Source: Sepioteuthis lessoniana (taxonomy: Eukaryota > Mollusca > Cephalopoda > Myopsida > Loliginidae). Taken from it: DNA of 64,000 nucleotides. The first letter of the stretch is position 1; each line of letters starts with the position of its first letter. Shown in pieces: positions 20,737 through 30,489 of this stretch. The notes beneath the pieces are model-generated. The model made no database searches. It had not been told where the DNA came from and worked only from the letters and a program-made list of their open reading frames with translations. Where the stretch lies: positions 25,856,086-25,920,085 of the forward strand of contig OY757939.1 in NCBI GenBank assembly GCA_963585895.1. The letters are read 5' to 3'. A program made the position numbers and the translations under genes.

Positions 20737-21314
20737 TGGTTTGGTTTGGTTTGTTGGGTTTTATTGCATATCAACCTTTGTAGGTTATTTAACGCCAAAT
20801 CCAGTTTTATGTAAATAATCAGTTCTATTGAAAACAATTCAGTTTAGCATGAATACACAGTTTAATTGTCAAAAATATTTCTATTTCCAAGTATTCAAGC
20901 AATTATATATAACAATTCAGTTTAGTGTAAATAAAGTTTCAGTGTCAAAAACAGTTCTATTTGAAATAATTCAGTTTATCATAAGCATGCAGTTTAAATA
21001 TAAGTACGGTTTAATTGTCAAAAACATTTCTATTTCAAGCTATTCAGTTTAATCAAACAATTCAGTTTAGCATAAGTATGCCGTTAGTTCTATTTAACCC
21101 ATAGATAGGGCCCTATTAGGTGCTACCACGCCGAGCCAGAGTGGACCGGGGAGCAATGGCAATGAAGAGGTGCTCCGTATTCCCCAAGGCCTCAGCATTA
21201 CTGGGACCTCACCATCAGACAGTTTAGTGTCATATCCAGGACACTCAGGGGGGGGGGCTTACCCCTCTGCAGGGGTGCAGTCAGTGTATTCTACAGCCCC
21301 AGCTGACTGGGAAA
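20737..21314 (-). mobile_element. F3 retroposon inserted in SINE-2, with target-site duplication
   Basis: Full structure: tail (GGTTTTATTGCATATCAACC), about five minisatellite units, head (CCAGAGTGGACCGGG, GTGTCATATCCAGGACAC, CCTCTGCAGGGG, CCCCAGCTGACTGGG). Flanks AGCGGAAAAAAGA (20724-20736) and AGCGGAAAAAGA (21315-21326) form a ~12-13 bp duplication, as expected of target-primed retroposition. This defines both ends of F3. Confidence 0.9.
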
Positions 21315-21326
21315 AGCGGAAAAAGA

Positions 21327-21400
21327 ATTCATACCTTTACCAAAGGTTTTAGTCTGAAAATGAACGTGACTGGAGTTTGAACTTATATCGAGGCCGCCTT
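21327..21400 (-). mobile_element. SINE-2, head-side half, split by F3
   Basis: Continuation of the SINE-2 begun at 20625; contains AAAATGAACGTGACTGG and a B-box-like GGAGTTTGAACTT. The head is truncated. Confidence 0.7.
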
Positions 21401-21524
21401 TTTACACTTTATGCGACGGAGGCTGAGTTAATCAATGCGTGAGAAAGAACAAGTTTGAGCGAGAGTGAGTGAAAATGGATGATTTCATCTGCCTTTAAAT
21501 AAACCAATCAACTAGCCTCAGGTG

Positions 21525-21850
21525 GTATATTGGTTACCAAACCTTAACGTGTGAGTTCGAGTCTCAGTGGATGCCCCGTTCATACGGCCTTGTGCCACGT
21601 CTACGCATAAAAGCTTTGTAAATTACCTAAACCAATCAAAACTAAACTAAAGTTGTAATCCCCATGTATCTATTTCTAATCTCCCCACCCCAAATAGAAG
21701 TACTATAGTTGGTCAGACTGGCATAATTATCCAGGGAGGAATACTGATACAAGAAACGTAAAAATTCTGAATTCAAAAAGTGTTGTTCGGACACTTAAGC
21801 ATTATTTTTACACAATCAGGCTGTGGCTGACTCTAGGAAAACTAAATCAC
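21525..21850 (+). mobile_element. SINE-4 copy (third type of tRNA-like head)
   Basis: Head CTCAGGTGGTATATTGGTTACC (A-box-like), B-box-like GAGTTCGAGTCTC, then a body not shared with SINE-1 to SINE-3, ending near TCAGGCTGTGGCTGACTC. Non-coding. A related head may lie at 31160. Confidence 0.65.
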
Positions 21851-21856
21851 CGGTCT

Positions 21857-22290
21857 GATTGGGTTAGGTTTCATTGGCATATCAATCCTTGTAGGTTATT
21901 TAATACCAAATCCTCTTTATACATAAATATTAAAAATATATGATTTGGTTTGGTCGGGTTTTATAGCATATCAACCATGGTAGGTTATTTAATGGCAAAT
22001 TCTCTTTATACATATATATCAAATATATAGGATTTTGTTTGGTTGAGTTTTAAGGCATATCAAACATTTTTGGTAATTCAATGCCAAATTCTCTTTATAC
22101 GTATATATTTGATATGTAGGATTTGGTTTGGTTGGGGTTTACAGCATATCGACCATGGTAGGTTATTTAATGCCAAATTCTCTTTATACATACATATTAA
22201 ATATATAGGATTTTGTTTGGTCGAGTTTTATGTAGGTTATTTAATACCAATTCCTGTGAATACATATATATTTAATATATATTATTTGTA
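21857..22290 (-). repeat. Tandem array of SINE-2/F3 3' tail, ~92 bp units
   Basis: About five units: GATTTGGTTTGGTTGGGTTTT, ATAGCATATCAACCATGGTAGG, TTATTTAATGGCAAATTCTC, TTTATACATATATATCAAATATAT. Sequence identity between units is high. It is followed by one F3-type minisatellite unit, so the array probably expanded within an F3 copy. Confidence 0.9.
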
Positions 22291-22390
22291 AACCCATTTT
22301 GTAGATAACATTTTTAAACATGTCTAAGCTCATTGTTCGCACATAGTAAAATGGTTTCAAACATTACTATGTAATGTTGTCTACATGGAA
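22291..22390 (-). mobile_element. F3 minisatellite unit next to the tail array
   Basis: TTTTTAAACATGTCTAAGCTC, ATTGTTCGCACATAG and AATGGTTTCAAACATTACTATG match F3 internal units of the AGTATTGCTATC subtype. Confidence 0.65.
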
Positions 22391-22559
22391 GAACAGACAG
22401 CAACGCTAATGTATAGAAATATAAACTACATTTTTTTCTTTTATTACCCAAATTGTGGGAAATGGTAAATTGAGGGAAAGAGTTGACGACGACTGAGATG
22501 TACGCATAGTGTGTGATACGAATGTTGAGTGGACCACTTCTTTTTCATTATGCTTTAGG

Positions 22560-22705
22560 GAGGCTGGTACTGGGCCACCTCAAGGCATTGAATCTTCCTA
22601 GTTTCTCTTCGCTTCTCAACTTTCGCGAGTCTGTTATAGAACAATCTCAAGGCACTGAATCATATTAGATTCTCCTCGTTTCTCTGCTTTCGTGAGTCCG
22701 GTACA
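22560..22705. repeat. ~70 bp imperfect tandem duplication
   Basis: CTCAAGGCATTGAATCTTCCTAG (22576) and CTCAAGGCACTGAATCATATTAG (22651) head two similar units, each with a TCTC(T/C)TCG(C/T)TTCTC segment. The 22391-22559 and 22706-22800 flanks are unassigned. Confidence 0.7.
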
Positions 22706-22804
22706 GCTCAGGCTTTTCTCTGCCTCTTAAATCGGTGCGGTCTGGCACAAGGCTAGCGCCCAAAGTGACATAACGTCTCGTAGCTACCCTGACGATCTTC
22801 TTCT

Positions 22805-22985
22805 AATTTTTTGCACGCACTTAAATGGTAATACACATATCATTTGTGAGTCAATTGTTACTTGGTAATTTTATTTACTAGAACTAATTTGTTTACACAC
22901 AAGCATTGCTATTGTTTCTGCACAATAAAATGGTTTCAGTTATTGCGATCTAACACGAGTGCTTTTATTTAATATTTAAAAATCA
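22805..22985 (-). mobile_element. F3 minisatellite fragment
   Basis: AATTTGTTTACACACAAGC, GCACAATAAAATGGTTTCAGTTATTGCGATC are F3-type internal units without head or tail. Confidence 0.55.
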
Positions 22986-23026
22986 TTTTATCTGTGAAAT
23001 ATAATGAAGAGAAAAGTGAAAAAAAA

Positions 23027-23027
<1 letters not shown>

Positions 23028-23066
<39 letters not shown>
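23028..23066. repeat. (GA)n microsatellite
   Basis: About 18 GA units. Confidence 0.95.
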
Positions 23067-23069
<3 letters not shown>

Positions 23070-23387
23070 TATCAAAACGAAAAACGGAATTTAAAAAATT
23101 GTTCCCTTAGATTTTGGACGAATTCATATCCTTGCACAAATCATTTTTAAGGTGGGTACTTCGAAAATTCTAGAAACATGTTAGTGTTAACTGAACACAC
23201 GATGGAATGTTATGGCATATCTTTTATAGTTTTATTTGGAGGTACTGTATGGGAAGTGGATTGCCGGCACACAAATGAATTTCTACAGTGATTTCTACTC
23301 AGCAAAAAGTCCATGACAGTGTCTCAAGCACAAAATTGGTTAATATGGCGGATTTGAGATACCCTAGTTAGCGAATTGTATATTTTT

Positions 23388-23530
23388 GCTTGGTTACTTT
23401 GTTTAATAGCATATAAACTTTTTTTAATACCAAAGCAATCCTTGAACAAGAACAGCAATGATATTATTGAACCCCTAAATGGGAGGATAAGGGGCTCATA
23501 CCTTTCCCAAGTGTATTTAATGGAAAATGT
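23388..23530 (-). mobile_element. SINE-2 fragment
   Basis: TACTTTGTTTAATAGCATAT, AATACCAAAGCAATCCTTG, GGAGGATAAGGGGCTCATACC. The tRNA-like head is missing. Confidence 0.75.
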
Positions 23531-23835
23531 ACATACTTGTGTGCGAAGTTTCTTTGAGATTAAAACGTTTGTGAGAGACATACATATTTGAGAGAGTTCC
23601 TTTGTTGTTGAATGCATGGAATTATTGTACAGGACTGTATGTAAGCAAATAAGGTTAGAGTATTATATGCTGTGTACTATACTCTATTCTTATGTTCAAT
23701 GGATCACAAGGATTACTGGAGAGAAAAATGTCGTTAAGAGGGAAACGAGAAAGGTCTAGTTTTTAGTCAAATATGAAAGTTAAAAAAAAAGAATAAAATA
23801 ACAAAAAGAAAGAAAAAAAAAGAAGAGATGAGTGG

Positions 23836-24262
23836 TTACAAGTATTCCTGTTAAACTCTAATCATTCAATACAGTTTATTCATTTGAACACAGTTAAATG
23901 AATACAAGTATTGCTACGCAATACCAATAATTCAATTTAGGCACACAGTTAAAGAGTTTCAAGTATTCATATCTAACACTAATAACTCTATTCATCATTA
24001 CTAATTCGTTTGCACTCATTTAAATACTTCTACGGGTTGCAATGTATCACTAATAATTCAATTAGACAGCCATTTGTTTACATAGACTTCAATGATCAAA
24101 CAGTTCTATTTTGAACAATTCATTTTGACATTAGTCATTTGTTTGCACACAATTTTAATGTCAAACAGTTCTATTTGACCCTTTGATAGAGCCCGATTAA
24201 GTCAGAGAGGATCTTTGAGTGATAGTAATGAAGGGGTACTCCATATTTCCTAAAAGTCCAGC
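23836..24262 (-). mobile_element. F3 copy, truncated at both ends
   Basis: About six minisatellite units (AGTTAAATGAATACAAGTATTGC type), then the start of the head (GATAGAGCCCGATTAAG, GAAGGGGTACTCCATATTTCC). The head stops abruptly at the tail of the next copy. Confidence 0.8.
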
Positions 24263-25066
24263 GTGGTTGGTTAGTTGGTTGATTGGATTTTATGGCGTAT
24301 CAACTTTGTAGGTTATTTAACGCCAAATCCATTTTTATGCATATAATCTGTGCGATTTCAAACAATTCAGTATAGTATAAGTACACAGTTTAATTGTCAA
24401 AAACATTTCTATTTCAAGCTATTCAGTTTAGTCAAACAGTTCTATTTCAAACAAATCAATTCAGCATAAGTATGCAGTTTAGTTCTATTAAGATCCACTT
24501 TTAACAAATAATCACTTCTATTTCAAACACTTCAATTTAGCATGAGTACATAGTTTAATTGTCAAAAACATTTCTATTTCAAGTTATTCAGGTTATTCAA
24601 ACAGTTCTAATTCAACCAATACAGTTTAGTATAAGTATAGATTTTGTTTACACACAGTTAAATGCCAAAACAGTTCTACAATTCAGTTTAGCATAAGAAC
24701 AGTTTCAATGTCAAAAGCAGTTCCATTTCGAACTACTCAGTTTAGCGTAAGTACGCAGTTTAATTGTTAAAAACATTTATATTTCAAGCTATCCAGTTTA
24801 GTCAAACGGTTCTTATTTAAATAATTCAGTTTAGCATAAATATGCAGTTTAGTTCCATTTAAACCCATAGATAGGACCCTATCAGGTGCTACCATTCGAG
24901 GCCAGAGTGGACCAGGGAGTAATGCCAATGAAGCGGAGCTCTGCATTCAGCAAAACCCCAGTATCACTTGAACCTCACTATTAGATTTTTTGATGTCATA
25001 TCCTGGACACTTGTTTAAGAGTTACCCCTCTGCAGAGGTGCAGTCTGTGTATTCTACAATCCAGGG
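24263..25066 (-). mobile_element. F3 copy, longest minisatellite
   Basis: Tail GATTTTATGGCGTATCAAC, about ten minisatellite units (CAATTCAGTTTAGCATAAG), head with GAGGCCAGAGTGGACC, TGTCATATCCTGGACAC, CCTCTGCAGAGG, TATTCTACAATCC. At about 800 bp it is roughly twice the shortest copy, the difference being mainly unit number. Confidence 0.88.
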
Positions 25067-25175
25067 TGGGAGCCTCACAATCAGATGGATTAATGTCATA
25101 TTCATGAGAATCTTTGGGAGAAGCCATATCCCTCTGCAATTATACAGTCGGTGTTTTCCACAGTCCCAGCCAACT
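25067..25175 (-). mobile_element. F3 head fragment in tandem
   Basis: GGGAGCCTCACAATCAGATGG, ATGTCATATTCATGAGAATC and CTGCAATTATACAGTCGGTG repeat the head of the previous copy with divergence. Confidence 0.6.
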
Positions 25176-25438
25176 TGGTAGAAAAAAAAACACCTGTGTA
25201 ATTGACGTACTTTCAAGTTTTGGTAGGACAACAAGCCTAGGAGAAGAAAAAAAATTTCAAAACCGGAAGAGTCTTTTTCGGAACATCTGTGACGTAGTGG
25301 TACACCATTTTTCTGTTATGAATTCATCCAACATATGTGGCTGACTCTCTGCAAGCTTCCACCACAATAAACAAATTTCTGTTAATTTTCGAAGATTGTC
25401 TTGGTTTAACGCTATTCATCGTTGTCGATGGATAAACA
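25176..25438. other. Unassigned stretch
   Basis: Contains a weak SINE-3/4-like tail remnant (GGCTGACTCT near 25340). Nothing else recognised. Confidence 0.3.
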
Positions 25439-25439
25439 T

Positions 25440-25795
25440 TACCCTTATTATTATTGTTATAATTATCATTTGTTCCTTGTGAGTTTTTCAGACTAGTGTC
25501 AGATGGTGGTTTTTGACAGGAGTTCTAAAGACAGCAAGTCTTCTCAGGTCTCTAGGATTTTTTCTAAGTATTCTGGCTGATCTCAATAATACTCAAGTTT
25601 GGACTGTCTCGATTCTTCTTCCAATTTCCAACTCTTTTAGTCCCTTTTTCAAGCTTTTGGGGACCCTACTAAGTGCGCCGATTACAATCAATATCACTAT
25701 TACTCTCATGCCCCACAATTATCATTATTTTCTCTTTTGAGTTTTTGACACCGGCCTTATTTGATGGTTTTTCACTGGAGTCTGAGTGACAGTAC
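25440..25795 (-). mobile_element. Two LINE-B 3' fragments in tandem
   Basis: One runs 25735 to 25440 on the minus strand (complement of CTTCTCAGGTCTCTAGG and GGACTGTCTCGATTC, coding end VETVQT-like, tail with (AAT)n at 25440). A second 3' end (GTTTTTGACACCGGCC, TTTTTCACTGGAGTCTGAGTGACAG) occupies 25736-25795. The first therefore lies next to the AAT-rich tail of the second. Confidence 0.85.
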
Positions 25796-26088
25796 CCACA
25801 AAGCAGTAGAGGTACGGCCACCCCATCACGAAAACTATCCAAGTAACCGGAACCAGACATGTTGTTGGAGAAGTAGGAACGAACTCATAAACGACGTACA
25901 CCTGCGGACCCCTTCACATGGACGAGCAAAGGAAGGACGACCAGTTAGAACCTATGAATAACAGCTCTTGCTGATACAAGATGTAGCCTTGAAGACGTCC
26001 CGAGAGCGATGGACGATAGAAAGGATGGCGGACGAAGGTCAGGGAGATCCGTGCTGGCAGAGCGATACGATGATGATGATGAATATTT
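25796..26088 (+). mobile_element. LINE-A 3' fragment
   Basis: ATCACGAAAACTATCCAAGT (coding ITKTIQV), GACGAGCAAAGGAAGGACGACC (GRAKEGRP) and a (GAT)n end at 26070-26088. Two short deletions relative to other copies. Begins directly at a LINE-B 3' end. Confidence 0.88.
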
Positions 26089-26094
26089 TTCGAG

Positions 26095-26780
26095 TTTTTT
26101 TTTATATCAGTGTTGTGCATATACCATTTGTTCGTAGGGTCAAATTTTAATTTCTTCATAATTCCCAGTGTATCACCTTGCCCACCCAGTCGTATCTAGT
26201 CTTATACTCTTTCTGTTCTAATTATCTGCATTCGCTAATAATGTGATTGATTGTTTCCAGTTTATCTTCACAAAATCTACATCTGCTGTTTTGTTGCGTC
26301 TTATCTATTCTTGTTTTGATATTGTTGGTCCTTATGACGTTATTTTGTGTTGCTATTAGAAGAGATTCAGTTTCTCTCTTAAGGTTTCATTTTTTAGCCA
26401 CGTCCACGTTTTCTTGTGTGAGATGTCACTTGTTAGTTACTTAAAACGTCCATAGAGTTGTTTTTCTTCGCATTTTTTCTGGTTATTTTTGTTCAGTTGA
26501 TCCTCGAGTCGTCAGTATTAGCCTTCCTCCGAGCCTTTTATTGTAGTCTTCGTGTCGTTGTATCGATGCGTCAAAGCTGTCTTCAGTGCTTGTAAGTTCT
26601 CTTCCTCCTTCTTTTCTTGACACTATATGTCAGCGTCATCTCCGGGATGTCAGACTTTATGCGTGGTCCTTAGTTTATTTGTTCTCAGGTTCATTTGTTT
26701 AAGTTCTTCTCTGGTCCACTTCAAGAATGGTCCTGCGTATCTTACGATTGCGATAGCCCAGGTATTATTATTATTATTAT
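26095..26780 (-). mobile_element. LINE-B fragment, WTREEL to tail-proximal region
   Basis: The minus strand encodes GPFLKWTREELKQMN, a decayed HKV..HPGDDAD and QEKKEEENLQALKTAL region, KQLYGRF, TWTWLKNETLRERL and a KCRFC-equivalent (complement at 26270). Truncated at the 5' side next to an (AAT)-type run (26765) and at the 3' side near WYMHN-coding sequence. Numerous stops. Confidence 0.85.
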
Positions 26781-26889
26781 TGCTTGGATAGAATCAGAAC
26801 CGAAATAGGTTAACATATACGCAGGAAAAGCGTAGATTGTCCTGGAAAAGTTATCTGATCGCTTAGATAAAAAATAAGTAATTTTGATA

Positions 26890-27330
26890 AAAGTTTCAAA
26901 CATTTCTGCTATGTATAAGTATTGTTTTTTGTTTACACACAGTTAAATTACATTTCAAACGATTCATTTTAGCATAAGTACACTGTTTAGTTCCATTTAA
27001 AAACAGTTCTATTTTTAGCAGTTCAGTTTTGAATAAGTACACAGTTTCAATGTCAAAACAGTTCTATTTCAAACAATTCAGTTTAGCATAAGTACACCGT
27101 CTAATTCTATTAGACCCATTGATTGGACCCTATCAGATGCTACCGTTCGGGGCCAAAGTCGACCTGGGAGCGATGGCAATAAAGGGGTACTCCACATTCC
27201 CCAAAGCTCCAGCATTACTGGAAACTCACCATTACATTGTTTGATGTCATATCCAGGACACTCGTTGAGGGGAGACTTACCCCTCTGCAGAGGTGCAATC
27301 GGCGTAGTCTACAGCCCCAGCCAACATGGC
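26890..27330 (-). mobile_element. F3 copy, tail-less
   Basis: About four minisatellite units, then the head: ACCCTATCAGATGCTACC, GGGGCCAAAGTCGACCTGG, ATGTCATATCCAGGACAC, CCTCTGCAGAGG, CCCCAGCCAAC. Confidence 0.85.
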
Positions 27331-27529
27331 AAGCTATTTTGAGAATCATCTCGCCGTCTTCTTTGGTGCAATAAGGAAAGTGGAAGAATTTGTGGTAACA
27401 GGCCTAACTCAGCTTTATCTACGTATAAAGGAGAGGAACAGATATAACACCTTGATCCCATTCTGAAGTTTGGGTAGCGAGACTGTGATCCTGTGACCGA
27501 ATTATCGATGAACAGATGTAATACTCATC
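27331..27529. other. Unassigned stretch
   Basis: Nothing recognised. Confidence 0.3.
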
Positions 27530-27800
27530 TTGTAGGGTCGTGCTTAGTGTAACGGTTATTGCCGTTAGAATCGGAATTGGAATCTTGAGCCAGGTTGCTT
27601 GTGTTTCACTTCGTGGTAATATCATTGGGAAAAGTATGAATCCATCAACTACCCCCTCAGCTTCGGGTAGATCGGTTTGAAAACTAACATAGGAGAAGGA
27701 AAACTCTAAATTCAAACCAAATTTATTCAAAAAAATTGACCTCGTGCCATATCCTGCTTATACTGGTGAGATTGGGTAGACATGTACACTCTCGTTGTAT
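27530..27800 (+). mobile_element. SINE-3 copy
   Basis: Head GTGCTTAGTGTAACGGTTATTG (A-box-like), degraded B-box (AATCTTGAGCC), body AATATCATTGGGAAAAGTATG, GAGAAGGAAAACTCTAAATTC and tail AAAAATTGACCTCGTGCC and TATCCTGC, shared with 15.7 and 50.6 kb. Confidence 0.82.
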
Positions 27801-27808
27801 GAATTACG

Positions 27809-27809
27809 A

Positions 27810-27845
<36 letters not shown>

Positions 27846-27846
27846 A
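27809..27846. repeat. (AAAG)n microsatellite at SINE-3 end
   Basis: Nine AAAG units directly after the SINE-3 tail. The 27847-28360 stretch that follows is unassigned. Confidence 0.95.
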
Positions 27847-28364
27847 AAGCACACATTCCATTATATAGATATATCAGGATTCCTCTTGAATAAAAAAGGA
27901 ATCATGAGACTGAGATGATATACAGCGATGAAGTTTTCACTGCGTTTCTTTGTTGATTTCCTTTCTTATTTTAAAACGAATCTTTATTAAAATCTATTTT
28001 TCCCTGCACGAAGTCACTGAAATAGTTTTAAAGGAATTTTTATTTTGAGATCCTAATGTTCGTATTTCAGTTCATCCCTTTCGACAGGCGAAGAAGCGGC
28101 TTGAAGCAAAGGGCATGTTCCCATAATGGAAACCTTTCTTCCATTGGTGGAAATTACATTTTAAGAGGCAGTTTCAGCTCGTTTTAGGAAGTCGCTTAAA
28201 TTGTGAAGCAATGTAAGAGCTTTTTTTAAATATATTTAGATAATATAAATGGAAATTATCTTTTATTAAATTTGTCTCATATAAAATGATGATTCGAGTC
28301 AGGATGTCTTATCTAACCAAAGTCAAGGACAAATGAATAGTTTTGAGACCATTTCTACTTTTCT

Positions 28365-28427
28365 TGGGTGGGTGTTAGGTGTTTTATGGTATATCAACTC
28401 TGTTGGGCTACTTAACGCCAAATCCTG

Positions 28428-28493
<66 letters not shown>

Positions 28494-29020
28494 GTATGCT
28501 AATACTTTATAGGCAACTTAATTTTTAAACAAGTTGTAAGAGCTCATTTGTTAGCACACATTCAAATGTTTTAAGTATTGCCTTCCAACAAAAATTTCTA
28601 TTTAGTATTAATCATTTGTTTGCAGTCGGTTAAAATCCTTTCAAGTAATCCAATCTAATACATATAATTCTATTTGACACTAATCATTTGTTTCCACTGT
28701 TAAATGCTTTCAAGTACTGGTTTATAGTTCTTATAGTTCTTTATAATACCATTCATTTGTTTGCACAAACTTGTTTTCCAGCATTTCTGTCTAACGCTGA
28801 TAAATCTGTACACGTTGAAACATCTAACGATAATAATTCTATCTACACCGAGTTAAATGGATTTAAGTATTGCTATCTAATACTAGTCATTCTATTTAAT
28901 ATTAATCATTTCTTTGGGTCGAGTTAAATGATTTTAAGTATTACTATATATTATTAATAATTTGATTTTTTCAAGTGTTCCTATTTGATGTAAACAATTA
29001 GCACACAGCTATATGGCTTC
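28365..29020 (-). mobile_element. F3 copy with about eight minisatellite units, head-less
   Basis: Tail (GTTTTATGGTATATCAAC, AACGCCAAATCC), a 57 bp (TA)n run at 28433-28489, then units of about 60 bp with words ATTTGTTTGC and CAAGTATTGCTATCTAATAC. The conserved head is absent. Confidence 0.82.
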
Positions 29021-29049
29021 AAAAAACAAAAAATTGGCATCTTTTAAAA

Positions 29050-29452
29050 ATAGTAGAATACCGCGACTGCATTTGTGCAGAGGGGTAAAATCACCTCAAC
29101 AAGTGTCTTGAATATAACACTAAACAAGCTGACCGTGAAGTTCCAGTAATGATAGAGCTTTGGGAATTGCGGAGTACCCCTTCTTCGCCATCGCTCCAAG
29201 GTCTACTCTGACCCTGAGTGGTAGCACCTGATAGGGTTCTATGTATGGGTCAAATAAAACTAAACAGTGTACTAAACAGCTAAACTGAATTATTTGAAAT
29301 AGAACTGTTTTTAGATTTAACTGTGTGTAAACAAAAACTCTACTAATGTAAAATTGAATTATATGAAATAGAACTGTTTATATGTATCAAAATGGATTTG
29401 GCATTAAATAACAAATATTGGTTGATATGCCAAAAAACCAAACTAAACCAAA
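29050..29452 (+). mobile_element. F3 copy, complete in plus orientation
   Basis: Head (AGTAGAATACCGCGAC, GTGCAGAGGGG, GTGTCTTGAATATAACAC, GAAGTTCCAGTAATG), two minisatellite units and tail GGCATTAAATAAC, GGTTGATATGCC, ending AACCAAACTAAACCAAACC. Roughly head-to-head with the copy to its left. Confidence 0.88.
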
Positions 29453-29460
29453 CCATACTA

Positions 29461-29747
29461 AGTTCTCAGGTCCACTCTGACCCAGAGTGGCTGCATCTGA
29501 TAGCGTTTTATTTATGGGTAAAATAGAACAAACTGTCTGCAAACAAATGACGGATGTTGCAATGTGACTGTTAAATAAAAATACTTGAAACTATTTAACT
29601 GTGTGCAAAGAAGAGCTCAAGGTTTTTAAGAAATTTATCTCCAAAATATGTTTACATATCATACATATTCAATAGATATGTATGAAGAGGATTTGGTATT
29701 AAATAACCGACAATGGTTGATATGCCTTAGAACTCAATAACCAAACA
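29461..29747 (+). mobile_element. F3 copy, head-truncated
   Basis: Starts inside the head at TCAGGTCCACTCTGACCC, then units and the tail GGTATTAAATAACC, GGTTGATATGCC, CAATAACCAAAC. Confidence 0.82.
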
Positions 29748-29749
29748 GT

Positions 29750-29962
29750 TCAATTCGTCTCATACATAGGGCCCTAACAAGTATTTCAGAGTGGATCTGA
29801 GAGTAATTGCGAAGAGCTAGTACTCCACATTCCCCAAACCCCGGGACTGGAAACTCTCTGTCAGATGCAGTCTCTTGTCATACTCAGATCACTCGTGGTG
29901 TGTGGTCTTACCCCTTTGCAGTGGTGCTTTCTATGTATTCTATCACCTCAGCTGACAGGGTG
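29750..29962 (-). mobile_element. F3 head fragment
   Basis: ATAGGGCCCTAACAAGTATT, CAGAGTGGATCTGAGAG, then head to CACCTCAGCTGACAGGG. No units or tail. Confidence 0.75.
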
Positions 29963-30044
29963 GTTTATTTTTTCGAAATAAAGACTTCAGAAAATATTTC
30001 TTTGGGCTAAAAAGCATGAAAAACTATCCCTCTGAAGTCTTCAC

Positions 30045-30098
30045 TTACTCTCTCTCTCACACACACACACACACGCACACACACACACACATATATGA
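30045..30098. repeat. (TC)n(AC)n(TA)n microsatellite
   Basis: Short TC run, AC units with one GC change, ending in TATAT. Confidence 0.9.
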
Positions 30099-30254
30099 CC
30101 GGTGCAAGGAAGGGGGGACCTAATGTGAAAATTGTGAGTGGGGCCATCTAACCTAAAATAAGATTAAGTGTAGCAAACCATTGCCAACTAAAAAGAATAT
30201 TTGTCAGGTTCAAAGCATTTTCTAATATTTTTATTATTTGTTAGCTGGGGACAG

Positions 30255-30480
30255 ATTCCCTTAGTGCAGTGGAAACGTGCTGGAGTGTGATATCGTAGTT
30301 AGTGAGTTCGAACCTCAGTTTACGTTTACTTTTAAACAAATAACTTAAGGAAAGGCATTCATCTCCTTATCCCCTCGATTATGGGCTAAATACTACCATT
30401 ATTGCTGTTTTACATCAAAGATGGCTTTTGCATTAAATAACCCTCGAAGGTTGATATGTCATTAAAGAAAGAAGCCAAAC
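30255..30480 (+). mobile_element. SINE-2 copy, complete, plus strand
   Basis: Head CCCTTAGTGCAGTGGAAACG (A-box-like), GAGTTCGAACCTCAG (B-box-like), body AAGGAAAGGCATTCATC, CTACCATTATTGCTG, tail TTGCATTAAATAACC, GGTTGATATGTCATTAAAG. This gives the sense orientation of SINE-2: tRNA-like end first, F3-like tail last. Confidence 0.88.
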
Positions 30481-30489
30481 TAAATTTTA

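Noticed and set aside
21170-21352. A ~50-residue frame (SPSDxLVSYPGHS...STAPADW) recurring at 5.1, 15.4, 21.2, 25.0, 29.8 and 31.8 kb, antisense to F3
   Set aside because: It recurs because the F3 head recurs. In the copies at 27.2 and 33.7 kb the frame is broken, and it runs opposite to the retroposition sense, so a conserved protein is not supported.
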